Source: SIG603 sp963589785 (lineage in GTDB: Bacteria > Bacillota > Clostridia > Oscillospirales > Acutalibacteraceae). Taken from it: a stretch of 64,000 bases of DNA. This document shows, in pieces, positions 41,754 to 49,952 of this stretch. Location of the stretch: the NCBI GenBank assembly GCA_963589785.1, contig CAVAMJ010000013.1:1-64000 (forward strand). Reading direction: 5' to 3'. Numbering within the stretch: the first letter of the stretch is position 1; each line of letters begins with the position of its first letter. Below the pieces are notes generated by a model, which worked only from the letters and a program-made list of their open reading frames with translations, did no database searches and was not told where the DNA came from. Made by a program: the position numbers and the translations under genes.

Positions 41754-41779
41754 AAAGGGACATTCTTTGTCCCTTTTTT
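41754..41779 (+). terminator. Terminator of rplS
   Basis: AAAGGGACA (41754-41762) and TGTCCCTTT with a following T-run (to 41779) form a compact hairpin terminator 15 bases after the stop. Confidence 0.8.
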
Positions 41780-41799
41780 GCTATTCAAAAGTATAAAAT

Positions 41800-42345
41800 A
41801 TGGAAAACGAAAAAAATATTTCAAAAGATATATTCGAATGGCTTGAGGAATTAGCGATTGCTATTATGTTGATAGTTGTCTTATTCTCGTTTTTGTTCAG
41901 AGTGATAACTGTCAGCGGAGAGTCAATGTTCGATAATTACTATGACGGCGACAGGCTTATAGTCACAACCTTAACCGGTGAGATTGAACAAGGCGATGTT
42001 GTGGTAATTATAGATGCATTGGAAAAGCCGATCATCAAGCGTGTTATCGCGACAGAAGGTCAAACGGTTGATATAGATAATTCGACAGGAACTGTTTATG
42101 TAGACGGCGAAGAGTTAGATAACACACAGTTTGATGTAGAAAACGGAATAACTTATACCAGCGATCAAGATGCTTCAAGATTTCCTCTGACGGTTCCCGA
42201 AGGTTGCGTTTTCGTATTAGGTGATAACCGAGTGGTTTCTCTTGACAGCCGATATGCAGAGGTTGGTACGATTCCGACCGAGAAGATACTTGGAAAATCT
42301 ATAGTTCGTATATATCCTTTTTCGAGAATCGGAACAACAAAGTGA
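41800..42345 (+). CDS. lepB: Signal peptidase I
   Basis: A 181-residue membrane serine protease with one N-terminal helix (LAIAIMLIVVLFSFLFRVIT), catalytic Ser in SGESMFDNYYDGDRLIV, catalytic Lys in IIKRVIATEGQTV and the GDNRVVSLDSRY box E. It cleaves signal peptides on the outer face of the membrane. The start is odd: ATG 41800 is only 20 bases past the rplS terminator and no ribosome binding site is seen, yet the next in-frame Met lies inside the helix. Confidence 0.92.
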   Translation: MENEKNISKDIFEWLEELAIAIMLIVVLFSFLFRVITVSGESMFDNYYDGDRLIVTTLTGEIEQGDVVVIIDALEKPIIKRVIATEGQTVDIDNSTGTVYVDGEELDNTQFDVENGITYTSDQDASRFPLTVPEGCVFVLGDNRVVSLDSRYAEVGTIPTEKILGKSIVRIYPFSRIGTTK

Positions 42346-42360
42346 TAAGGAATTAATATT

Positions 42361-43233
42361 ATGAGTGAAGCTCAGTATATACAGTGGTTTCCCGGTCATA
42401 TGACCAGAACAAGGCGTCAAATAGAAAAAAGTCTGAAGCAAGTAGATATTGTTGCTGAAATAATTGATGCCAGAATACCTGTCAGTAGCAGAAACCCTGT
42501 TTTAAAATCTATCATCAATAATAAGCCGAAAATTATTTTGATGAACAAGTGTGACATTGCCGATAAGCGTTGCACAAATGAATGGATAGCTTATTTTAAA
42601 AGCAAAAATATTACTGCACTTCCGATTGACTGCAAAAGCGGAAAGGGCTTAAAAGCCATACTTCCCGCATGTAAAGAGGTTCTATCGGAGCAAATTGCCG
42701 CATGGAACAGAAAAGGCATGGTCGGCAGACCAATCAGAATTATGATTGTAGGTATACCGAATGTCGGCAAATCGTCTCTGATAAACAGAATGTGCTTGAG
42801 CGGAAAAAACGGTAAAGCAGAAGTTCAGGACAGACCCGGTGTCACAAGAGAGAACCGCTGGTTCACTATCGGAAAGGGCTTTGAACTGCTCGATACTCCA
42901 GGTGTACTGTGGCCTAAATTTGACGATAAAACCGTAGGTGAACATCTTGCGTTTACCGGTGCAGTAAAGGATGAAGTTGTTGATGTCGAAGCTTTGGCAT
43001 CAAGATTACTCGAAACCATTGCCAAGCTCTATCCGGATGCTATAAACACACGTTACAAAACTAATATTGAGAATATAGCCGAAATGGAAGGTTATGAAAT
43101 ATTAAAGGCTATAGGAAAGAAGCGCGGAATGCTTGTTTCAGGTGGCGAGATTAACACAGAGAGAGCGGCGATAGCTGTTCTTGATGAATTCCGATCTGCT
43201 AAACTCGGATATATAACGCTTGAACAATTATAA
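42361..43233 (+). CDS. rbgA: Ribosome biogenesis GTPase RbgA
   Basis: A 290-residue circularly permuted GTPase: IQWFPGHMTRTRRQIEK start, EIIDARIPVSSRNP, G4 ILMNKCD, G1 GIPNVGKSSLINRM, G3 DTPGVLWPKF, and a C-terminal ANTAR-like helical region. It is needed for late assembly of the 50S subunit. The position between lepB and rnhB is the conserved ylqF arrangement. Confidence 0.95.
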   Translation: MSEAQYIQWFPGHMTRTRRQIEKSLKQVDIVAEIIDARIPVSSRNPVLKSIINNKPKIILMNKCDIADKRCTNEWIAYFKSKNITALPIDCKSGKGLKAILPACKEVLSEQIAAWNRKGMVGRPIRIMIVGIPNVGKSSLINRMCLSGKNGKAEVQDRPGVTRENRWFTIGKGFELLDTPGVLWPKFDDKTVGEHLAFTGAVKDEVVDVEALASRLLETIAKLYPDAINTRYKTNIENIAEMEGYEILKAIGKKRGMLVSGGEINTERAAIAVLDEFRSAKLGYITLEQL

Positions 43234-43244
43234 GGGTGTTTTAT

Positions 43245-43847
43245 ATGACATACGAATACGAGAATTCTGCATTAGATAAAGGCTATGAATATGTCTGCGG
43301 AATCGATGAGGCAGGCAGGGGACCACTTGCAGGCCCTGTTTATGCAGCTGCCGTAATCCTTCCAAACGGAATTGTTATCGAAGGACTAAACGATTCCAAA
43401 AAGCTAACCGAAAAAAAAAGAGAGAAGTTGTTCGATGTAATAATTGAAAATGCAGTAGCTTATGGTATCGGCTCAGCTTCCGAGAAAGAGATTGACGAGA
43501 TTAATATTTTACAGGCTACATTTCTTGCTATGAGAAGAGCAGTCGAAAATATGAAAATCTCCCCAAATTATGCATTTGTTGACGGCAATCGTGATCCTAT
43601 GCTTGACATCCCCACTGAAACTGTGGTAAAAGGAGATGCAAAGGTTCCGTCTATCGCAGCGGCTTCAATACTTGCAAAGGTTTCAAGAGACAGAGTCATG
43701 TATGAAATGGATGAGAAATATCCACAATACAGCTTTGCTAAACACAAGGGATATGGAACTAAGGTACATGTTGAAGCCTTAAAGAAATACGGGCCTTGTG
43801 AGATACACAGAAAAACTTTTCTCAAGAAAATTCTTAATGAGGATTAA
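43245..43847 (+). CDS. rnhB: Ribonuclease HII
   Basis: A 200-residue RNase H with VCGIDEAGRGPLAGPVYAAA (two catalytic acids), LNDSKKLTEKKRE, AFVDGNRDP (third acid) and PSIAAASILAKVSRDRVM. It excises ribonucleotides from DNA. ATG 43245 was chosen over GTG 43236 since AAGGGTG gives good spacing for the ATG. Confidence 0.95.
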   Translation: MTYEYENSALDKGYEYVCGIDEAGRGPLAGPVYAAAVILPNGIVIEGLNDSKKLTEKKREKLFDVIIENAVAYGIGSASEKEIDEINILQATFLAMRRAVENMKISPNYAFVDGNRDPMLDIPTETVVKGDAKVPSIAAASILAKVSRDRVMYEMDEKYPQYSFAKHKGYGTKVHVEALKKYGPCEIHRKTFLKKILNED

Positions 43848-43849
43848 AT

Positions 43850-44209
43850 ATGCCTGACAATTCAACAGGTAAAATAGCCGAAGACTTCACTTCAGATTAT
43901 CTTGTAAAGCACGGCTATGAAATAGTTGCAAGAAATTACCACAGCAGATTTGGTGAAATTGACATAATAGCCAAGGACAAAGATTTTATAGTTTTTGTAG
44001 AAGTAAAAGCAAGAAAGAAAAACGGACTTACTAATCCTTTGGAGGCTGTAACAAAATCTAAACAAGTTAAAATTATCAAAACAGCCCAGTTATTTTTGTT
44101 ACAAAACTTTTTTGATTTACAGCCACGATTTGATGTTGCCGCTGTTCATACAGTAGACAAGCAAATAGAGTCTATCGATTATATTAGATCTGCCTTCGGG
44201 CTTAACTGA
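43850..44209 (+). CDS. yraN: YraN/UPF0102 family endonuclease-like protein
   Basis: A 119-residue protein with the Holliday-junction-resolvase-like fold: GKIAEDFTSDYLVKHGYEIV, ARNYHSRFGEIDIIAKDKDF and VFVEVKARKKNG, keeping E-x-D and E-V-K catalytic residues. Its cellular role is not established. Adjacent to rnhB as in many bacteria. Confidence 0.92.
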   Translation: MPDNSTGKIAEDFTSDYLVKHGYEIVARNYHSRFGEIDIIAKDKDFIVFVEVKARKKNGLTNPLEAVTKSKQVKIIKTAQLFLLQNFFDLQPRFDVAAVHTVDKQIESIDYIRSAFGLN

Positions 44210-44245
44210 AACTTAATAAGCATATATTACCAGGAGGTATCAGCC

Positions 44246-45748
44246 ATGTTATACAAAAGCACAAGAAACGACAAACTTAAAGTAACTGCTTCCCAGGCTA
44301 TTTCTCAGGGAATTTCTGAGGAAGGCGGTCTTTTTGTACCTGATGTGATTCCGTCAATCAAAGATGATTTGTCTCGTTTAGCAGAGATGGATTATTACGG
44401 AAGAGCAAAGGAAATATTGAAGCTTTATCTTTCCGATTTTTCAGAGGAAGAGATTACTTATTGCGTTGATAACGCATATGCACCTGAGAAATTTGAGAAT
44501 TCAGAGCCTATAAAGATGGTTAAAATTTGTGACGGTGCAAAAAGCATTTATTCCTTGGAATTGTGGCACGGTCCTACTTGTGCATTCAAAGATATGGCAC
44601 TTCAGATTCTCCCTTATCTTTTGACAACATCTTTAAAGAAGAATTATGACGGAAAAACAGCCGTCATCCTTGTTGCTACATCAGGAGATACAGGTAAAGC
44701 GGCATTAGAAGGATTTAAAGATGTTGAAAACACAAAAATCATGGTTTTCTATCCTGATAATGGCGTAAGTGCTATGCAGTTAAGACAGATGATTACTCAG
44801 GAAGGCGAAAATGTTTGTGTTTGCGCTGTTAAGGGTAACTTTGATGACTGTCAGACTCAGGTAAAAAAGATTTTCACCAATAAAGAAATTAAGCAGAAGC
44901 TTGCTGACAATTCAATGATGTTCTCCAGTGCTAATTCAATTAACTGGGGAAGACTTTTGCCTCAGGTAATTTATTATGTTTCTTCATATTTGGATCTATA
45001 TAAAAACGGCGAGATTGAATCCCTTTCGTCTCCAGTAAATGTAGTAGTTCCTACCGGCAACTTTGGTAACATTCTTGCAGCATATTATGCAAAAAGAATG
45101 GGAATTAATATATCAAAGTTTATCTGTGCATCTAATTCAAATAATGTTTTAACAGATTTCATTAAAACAGGTAAGTATGATGTCAACAGATCATTCTACA
45201 CAACAATTTCTCCTTCAATGGATATTCTTGTTTCATCAAACCTTGAGAGACTTCTTTATCATTTGAGCGGCGAGAATTCTGAGCTTGTCAATGATCTTAT
45301 GAAATCATTAGCTACTGACGGAGTTTACACCGTCCCTGAGAACTTGAAGAATGAAATTCAAAGTTTATTCGCTGCAGGTTGCTGTGACGATGAACAAACA
45401 AAGCAGACAATTGATACTTACTATTCAAAATTCAATTATCTGATGGATACTCATACCGCTGTCGCGTTTAAAGCTTATAACGATTATTTTGATGCCACAA
45501 ACGACGAGACTCCGGTTATCATAGCTTCAACAGCAAGTGCTTATAAGTTCTCACCAAGCGTACTTGGTGCACTTGGACACGATGTTCCAAGTGATGACTA
45601 TGCTTGTGTAGAGGCGCTTTCCGAGGGAACTGGAACCGAAGCACCATTACCGCTAATGAATCTAAAAAATAAAGAAGTTAGATTCGATAACAGCTGTGAC
45701 AAAGATACCATAAAGGATTTTGTTCTCACAAAGCTTGGTTTAAACTGA
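44246..45748 (+). CDS. thrC: Threonine synthase
   Basis: A 500-residue PLP enzyme with ISQGISEEGGLFVPDVIPSI, the PLP-Lys motif GPTCAFKDMALQI, ATSGDTGKAALEGF and PTGNFGNILAAYYAKRMGIN. It turns O-phosphohomoserine into threonine. The AGGAGGT site is strong. It stands as the first gene of a small unit with the metallophosphoesterase. Confidence 0.95.
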   Translation: MLYKSTRNDKLKVTASQAISQGISEEGGLFVPDVIPSIKDDLSRLAEMDYYGRAKEILKLYLSDFSEEEITYCVDNAYAPEKFENSEPIKMVKICDGAKSIYSLELWHGPTCAFKDMALQILPYLLTTSLKKNYDGKTAVILVATSGDTGKAALEGFKDVENTKIMVFYPDNGVSAMQLRQMITQEGENVCVCAVKGNFDDCQTQVKKIFTNKEIKQKLADNSMMFSSANSINWGRLLPQVIYYVSSYLDLYKNGEIESLSSPVNVVVPTGNFGNILAAYYAKRMGINISKFICASNSNNVLTDFIKTGKYDVNRSFYTTISPSMDILVSSNLERLLYHLSGENSELVNDLMKSLATDGVYTVPENLKNEIQSLFAAGCCDDEQTKQTIDTYYSKFNYLMDTHTAVAFKAYNDYFDATNDETPVIIASTASAYKFSPSVLGALGHDVPSDDYACVEALSEGTGTEAPLPLMNLKNKEVRFDNSCDKDTIKDFVLTKLGLN

Positions 45749-45751
45749 TTT

Positions 45752-46447
45752 ATGGCAATTTACGCAATTGCGGATTTGCATCTCTCACTTGGCACAAATA
45801 AACCTATGGATGTTTTTAAAGGTTGGCATAATTATGTAAGTCGACTTGAAGAAAACTGGAGACGCTTGGTAAAGGAAGATGACACAATAGTAATCGCCGG
45901 GGATATTTCTTGGGCTATGAAGTTGGAAGAAACCGAAAAGGATTTCAGCTTTATTCACTCATTACCGGGGAAAAAACTCTTTTTAAAGGGTAATCATGAC
46001 TATTGGTGGTCAACTAAGGCGAAAATAAATACTTATCTTGACAAAATGGGATTTGATGATATTTCGATTGTTTTCAATTCTTCATCACAAGTTGGCGAGT
46101 ATGGTATTTGTGGAACAAGAGGATGGATGTACAATTCCGAAAGTGACGAAGATAAAAAAATCGTCAACCGTGAGGTAGGCAGACTCAAAGCCTCCATCGA
46201 AGACTGTTTAAGTAAAAGTCTAAAACCAATAGTGTTTCTTCATTATCCTCCCGTATATGACATTTATTCGTGCCAAGAAATTCTTGGAGTTTTAAAAGAA
46301 TATAATATTGATGAATGTTATTTCGGGCATATTCACGGAACACAGGCCGCAAAAAAAGCAATTACAGGGGAATACGAATCGATTAAAATGCATCTAATAT
46401 CATGTGATTACCTCGATTTCTGCCCTTTACTGATTAAAAAAGAATAA
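45752..46447 (+). CDS. Calcineurin-like metallophosphoesterase
   Basis: A 231-residue protein with the metal motifs AIADLHLS (D-x-H), AGDISWAMK (GD), LKGNHDYWW (GNH), HYPP and GHIHGT. This belongs to the clostridial family of short metallophosphoesterases of unknown substrate. Three bases separate it from thrC, indicating co-transcription, but nothing links it to threonine synthesis. Confidence 0.88.
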   Translation: MAIYAIADLHLSLGTNKPMDVFKGWHNYVSRLEENWRRLVKEDDTIVIAGDISWAMKLEETEKDFSFIHSLPGKKLFLKGNHDYWWSTKAKINTYLDKMGFDDISIVFNSSSQVGEYGICGTRGWMYNSESDEDKKIVNREVGRLKASIEDCLSKSLKPIVFLHYPPVYDIYSCQEILGVLKEYNIDECYFGHIHGTQAAKKAITGEYESIKMHLISCDYLDFCPLLIKKE

Positions 46448-46513
46448 ATTGTAAATTTTGCGGTAATATTGAAAAAAATATAATTTTTAGTGGAAAAGTT
46501 GTTTTCACTGTGT

Positions 46514-46519
46514 TATAAT
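46514..46519 (+). promoter_or_regulatory. Candidate -10 box of the tig promoter
   Basis: A perfect TATAAT (46514-46519) lies 73 bases before tig; the -35 position (about 46490-46495, GTGGAA) is weak. The leader carries two small hairpins: GCTGT-TAAC-ACAGC near 46527-46540 and one around GTATTT/AAATAC. Confidence 0.5.
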
Positions 46520-46591
46520 ACTAACTGCTGTTAACACAGCATAATGAGACGTGTATTTCATGTAAATACATATTGAAAGGAAAAGTAGAAA

Positions 46592-47881
46592 ATGAATCTT
46601 AAATCAACAACTAAAGTAGACACAAATAAATACGAGCTTGAGATTGAGGTACCTGCAGACGATTTTAACGCTGCTGTAAATGCTGCATATCGCAAGGAAG
46701 TTAAAAACATAAATGTTCCCGGCTTTAGAAAAGGTAAGGCTCCTAAGGCTGTTTGCGAGAAGATGTACGGCGAAGGTATTTTCTTCGAGACAGCTGTTGA
46801 CAATCTTTACAGACCAAGCGTAATTGCCGCTATCGATGCAAGTGAGCTCGATGTTGTTGCTGTTACAGATATGGACGTAGTTGAGACAAGCAAAGAGAAC
46901 GGCTTCATCTTCAAGCAGACTGTTATTGTTAAGCCTGAGGTAAGCATTGACGGTTACAAGGGCATCGAGGTAACTAAGCATGTTGCTCCTGTCACAGACG
47001 AGGATGTTGACAACGAGATCAAGAAGGTTCAGGACAGAAATTCCAGAATGGTAAACGTTGAGGATCGTGCAGCTTATACAGGCGATACAGCTGTTATTGA
47101 TTTTGAGGGATTTGTTGACGGCGTTGCATTCGAGGGCGGCAAGGCTGAGAACTACGAGCTTTCACTTGGTGCAGGTCAGTTTATTCCTGGCTTTGAGGAT
47201 CAAATTGTCGGTCATGAGATTGGCGAAGAATTTGATATAAACGTTACATTCCCTGAGGATTATCAGGCTGAGGACCTTAAGGGCAAAGAGGCTGTATTTA
47301 AGATTAAGCTTCACGAGCTCAAGGCGAAGGAGCTTCCTGAGATTGACGATGAGTTTGTTAAGGATGTTTCTGATTTTGATACACTCGATGAGTACAAGGC
47401 AAGCGTAAGGGCTGATCTTGAGAAGAACAGAGAAGACGCTGCTAAGGCTGAGGTCGACAACCAGATCATCAATACTCTTATCGAGAAGCTCGAGGCTGAG
47501 ATTCCTGAGCAGATGTATGAGAACGAGATCGACGAAAGCGTAAACAACTTTGCATATCGTCTCCAGTCTCAGGGTCTTGACATTCAGACATATCTCAAGT
47601 ATACAGGTCTCACAGCTGAGACAATCCGTGAGCAGTTCAAGGATCAGGCTGAGAGAAATGTTAAGGTTAGACTTGCTCTCGAGAAGATTGTTACTCTTGA
47701 GGGAATCGAGGCTTCCGATGAGGATGTTGAGAACGAGTACAACAAGCTCGCTGAGACCTATGAGATGAAGGTTGAAGAGGTTAAGAGTGTTGTTGATGCT
47801 AAGCAGCTCAAGGCTGATATTACAAATGAAAAGGCAGTAACATTTGTCAGAGACAATGCTGTTATCAAGACAGAAGAATAA
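46592..47881 (+). CDS. tig: Trigger factor
   Basis: A 429-residue ribosome-associated chaperone: N-terminal ribosome-binding loop VPGFRKGKAPKAV, a PPIase (FKBP) domain AYTGDTAVIDFEGFVDGVAF to KGKEAVFKIKLHELK, and the helical C-terminal arms. It folds nascent chains. Codon choice is distinct (GAG, CTC, AAG rich compared with the AT-rich neighbours), fitting strong translational selection. AAAGG precedes the ATG. It heads the tig-clpP-clpX-lon-engB group. Confidence 0.96.
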   Translation: MNLKSTTKVDTNKYELEIEVPADDFNAAVNAAYRKEVKNINVPGFRKGKAPKAVCEKMYGEGIFFETAVDNLYRPSVIAAIDASELDVVAVTDMDVVETSKENGFIFKQTVIVKPEVSIDGYKGIEVTKHVAPVTDEDVDNEIKKVQDRNSRMVNVEDRAAYTGDTAVIDFEGFVDGVAFEGGKAENYELSLGAGQFIPGFEDQIVGHEIGEEFDINVTFPEDYQAEDLKGKEAVFKIKLHELKAKELPEIDDEFVKDVSDFDTLDEYKASVRADLEKNREDAAKAEVDNQIINTLIEKLEAEIPEQMYENEIDESVNNFAYRLQSQGLDIQTYLKYTGLTAETIREQFKDQAERNVKVRLALEKIVTLEGIEASDEDVENEYNKLAETYEMKVEEVKSVVDAKQLKADITNEKAVTFVRDNAVIKTEE

Positions 47882-47899
47882 TTTATTGATATAAACTTT

Positions 47900-47940
47900 A
47901 GACAGATGCCAATTGCAACCAAATGCGATTGGCTATGTCT
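47900..47940 (+). promoter_or_regulatory. Strong RNA hairpin between tig and clpP without a T-run
   Basis: GCCAATTGCA (47908-47917) pairs with TGCGATTGGC (47924-47933) around a 6-base loop, with an outer AGACA/TGTCT stem (47900-47904, 47936-47940). There is no T-run, so it is not a normal terminator; it could stabilise or process the mRNA or reduce read-through into clpP. Confidence 0.5.
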
Positions 47941-47977
47941 TTATCACAAGCAATTATTATTGCGGAAGGAGTTAGCT

Positions 47978-48559
47978 ATGAGTTTAGTACCATATGTTGT
48001 TGAACAGACAAGTAGAGGAGAAAGATCTTACGATATTTTCTCGAGATTATTAAATGACAGAATAATTATGCTTAATGAAGAAGTTAATAACGCTTCAGCA
48101 AGCGTCGTATGTGCACAGCTTCTGTACCTTGAAGGTCAGGATCCAGAGAAAGATATTTGTCTTTACATCAACAGCCCAGGCGGAGTCATTACAGCCGGTA
48201 TGGCAATTTATGATACAATGCAGTATATAAAGTGTGATGTTTCTACTATATGCATGGGTATGGCAGCAAGCATGGGAGCTTTTCTACTTGCAGCCGGTGC
48301 AAAGGGAAAGAGAATTGCTCTTCCAAACAGTGAGATCATGATTCACCAGCCAAGTGGCGGAGCACAGGGCCAGGCTACTGATATCCAGATTCAGGCTGAA
48401 CACATTTTAGCTATAAAGAAAAGATTAAACAACATCCTTTCTGAGAAAACAGGTCAGTCATATGAAACAATAGCACGTGACACAGAGCGTGATAATTGGA
48501 TGACAGCTCAGGAAGCACTTGATTACGGTTTGATTGATAAAATAATCGAAAAACGTTAA
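47978..48559 (+). CDS. clpP: ATP-dependent Clp protease proteolytic subunit
   Basis: A 193-residue serine protease with VVEQTSRGERSYDIFSRLL, SPGGVITAGMAIYDTMQ, catalytic Ser in MGMAASMGAFLLAAG, catalytic His in IMIHQPSGGAQGQATD and Asp in RDTERDNWM. It forms the tetradecameric chamber used by ClpX. ATG 47978 follows GGAAGGAG; the longer reading covers the leader hairpin. The gene lies before clpX as usual. Confidence 0.96.
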   Translation: MSLVPYVVEQTSRGERSYDIFSRLLNDRIIMLNEEVNNASASVVCAQLLYLEGQDPEKDICLYINSPGGVITAGMAIYDTMQYIKCDVSTICMGMAASMGAFLLAAGAKGKRIALPNSEIMIHQPSGGAQGQATDIQIQAEHILAIKKRLNNILSEKTGQSYETIARDTERDNWMTAQEALDYGLIDKIIEKR

Positions 48560-48580
48560 TTTAAAAGGAAAAACTTTTTG

Positions 48581-49876
48581 ATGAAAGAAGATATTTATTG
48601 CTCTTTTTGCGGCAGACCGCAAGATAGAGTTAGAAAGATAATTGCCGGAACTAAAGCAGGGACATATATCTGCGATGAATGTGTAAATATATGCCTCAGC
48701 TTGCTTGAAGAAGACGATTCTAATACTTCTGAGGTGCAACCATCAAAGGAAAAGTTCAAAACCTTACTTAAGCCACATCAAATAAAAGAAACACTCGATG
48801 AATATGTAATTGGACAAGATGATGCGAAAATTGCTTTGTCAGTAGCAGTCTATAACCATTATAAAAGAGTTGCTTTTGGTAAAGATGATGTTGAGCTTGG
48901 TAAAAGTAATGTTCTTCTTTTAGGCCCAACAGGTGTAGGCAAAACATATCTTGCACAAACTTTAGCAAAAATTCTTGATGTTCCGTTTGCAATTGCAGAT
49001 GCTACAACTCTTACTGAAGCTGGATATGTCGGAGATGACGTTGAAAATATATTGCTCAGATTAATTCAAGCAGCTGATTTTGATATTGATAAGGCTGAAC
49101 GCGGAATTATCTATGTTGACGAAATCGACAAGATTACAAGAAAGTCTGAAAGCACATCTATTACACGTGATGTAAGCGGGGAAGGTGTTCAGCAGGCTTT
49201 ACTTAAAATCCTTGAGGGTACTACAGCTTCTGTTCCTGCTAAGGGCGGAAGAAAGCACCCAATGGAAGATAATATTCTTATTGACACATCAAACATTCTC
49301 TTTATCTGTGGTGGAGCTTTCGACGGAATTGATAAAGTCATAGAGAAAAGATCCGCTTCGACTGTTTTGGGATTTACCGGTTCCGTTGTAAGTAAATCGG
49401 AAGACAAGACAAATATAATGAAGAATGTGACACCACATGACTTGGTTAAATTTGGCTTAATTCCTGAACTTGTCGGTCGTCTTCCTGTAATAACAACTCT
49501 AAACGAGCTTGATACTGATGCATTGGTAAAGATACTCACTGAACCTAAGAATTCTCTTACAGCTCAGTACAAGAAGCTACTTAAGCTAGACGGAGTTACA
49601 TTGGAATTTACTGATGATGCTCTCAAAGCTATAGCACAGAAAGCACTTGATCGAAAGACCGGTGCAAGAGGACTTCGTTCAATAGTCGAGAATATCCTTA
49701 CACCTCTTATGTACAACATTCCTTCTGATCCGTCAATAGAAAAAGTGACTATTACTGAGGATGTTGTGAATTCAGGTGCTGAACCTGAACTTGTGAAGGA
49801 TCCTAACAGAGCACCTGTAAAGATTCAAATATCGGCTAATCCGAAGAGAAAATCAAGAAAGAACCCAACCGCCTAA
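48581..49876 (+). CDS. clpX: Clp protease ATP-binding subunit ClpX
   Basis: A 431-residue AAA+ unfoldase with an N-terminal zinc domain (CSFCGRPQDRVRKIIAG...CDECVNIC), Walker A GPTGVGKTYLA, Walker B IIYVDEIDKI and the RKTGARGLRS sensor-2 region. It selects and feeds substrates to ClpP. A TTG sits just before ATG 48581 and either could start; AAAGGA is at 48564-48569. Confidence 0.96.
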   Translation: MKEDIYCSFCGRPQDRVRKIIAGTKAGTYICDECVNICLSLLEEDDSNTSEVQPSKEKFKTLLKPHQIKETLDEYVIGQDDAKIALSVAVYNHYKRVAFGKDDVELGKSNVLLLGPTGVGKTYLAQTLAKILDVPFAIADATTLTEAGYVGDDVENILLRLIQAADFDIDKAERGIIYVDEIDKITRKSESTSITRDVSGEGVQQALLKILEGTTASVPAKGGRKHPMEDNILIDTSNILFICGGAFDGIDKVIEKRSASTVLGFTGSVVSKSEDKTNIMKNVTPHDLVKFGLIPELVGRLPVITTLNELDTDALVKILTEPKNSLTAQYKKLLKLDGVTLEFTDDALKAIAQKALDRKTGARGLRSIVENILTPLMYNIPSDPSIEKVTITEDVVNSGAEPELVKDPNRAPVKIQISANPKRKSRKNPTA

Positions 49877-49884
49877 AATATAAT

Positions 49885-49919
49885 AAAGACTGTGCACATT
49901 TTGTTACACAGTCTTTTTG
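49885..49919 (+). terminator. Terminator after clpX
   Basis: AAAGACTGTG (49885-49894) pairs with CACAGTCTTT (49907-49916) and is followed by Ts. Confidence 0.8.
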
Positions 49920-49952
49920 TGTTATTTTTTAGAAAGGTCTTATTACCTAATT

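Noticed and set aside
49917..49952. Upstream TTG start for lon
   Set aside because: It lies in the T-run of the clpX terminator, and the sequence from ATG 49953 is the usual Lon N-terminus.
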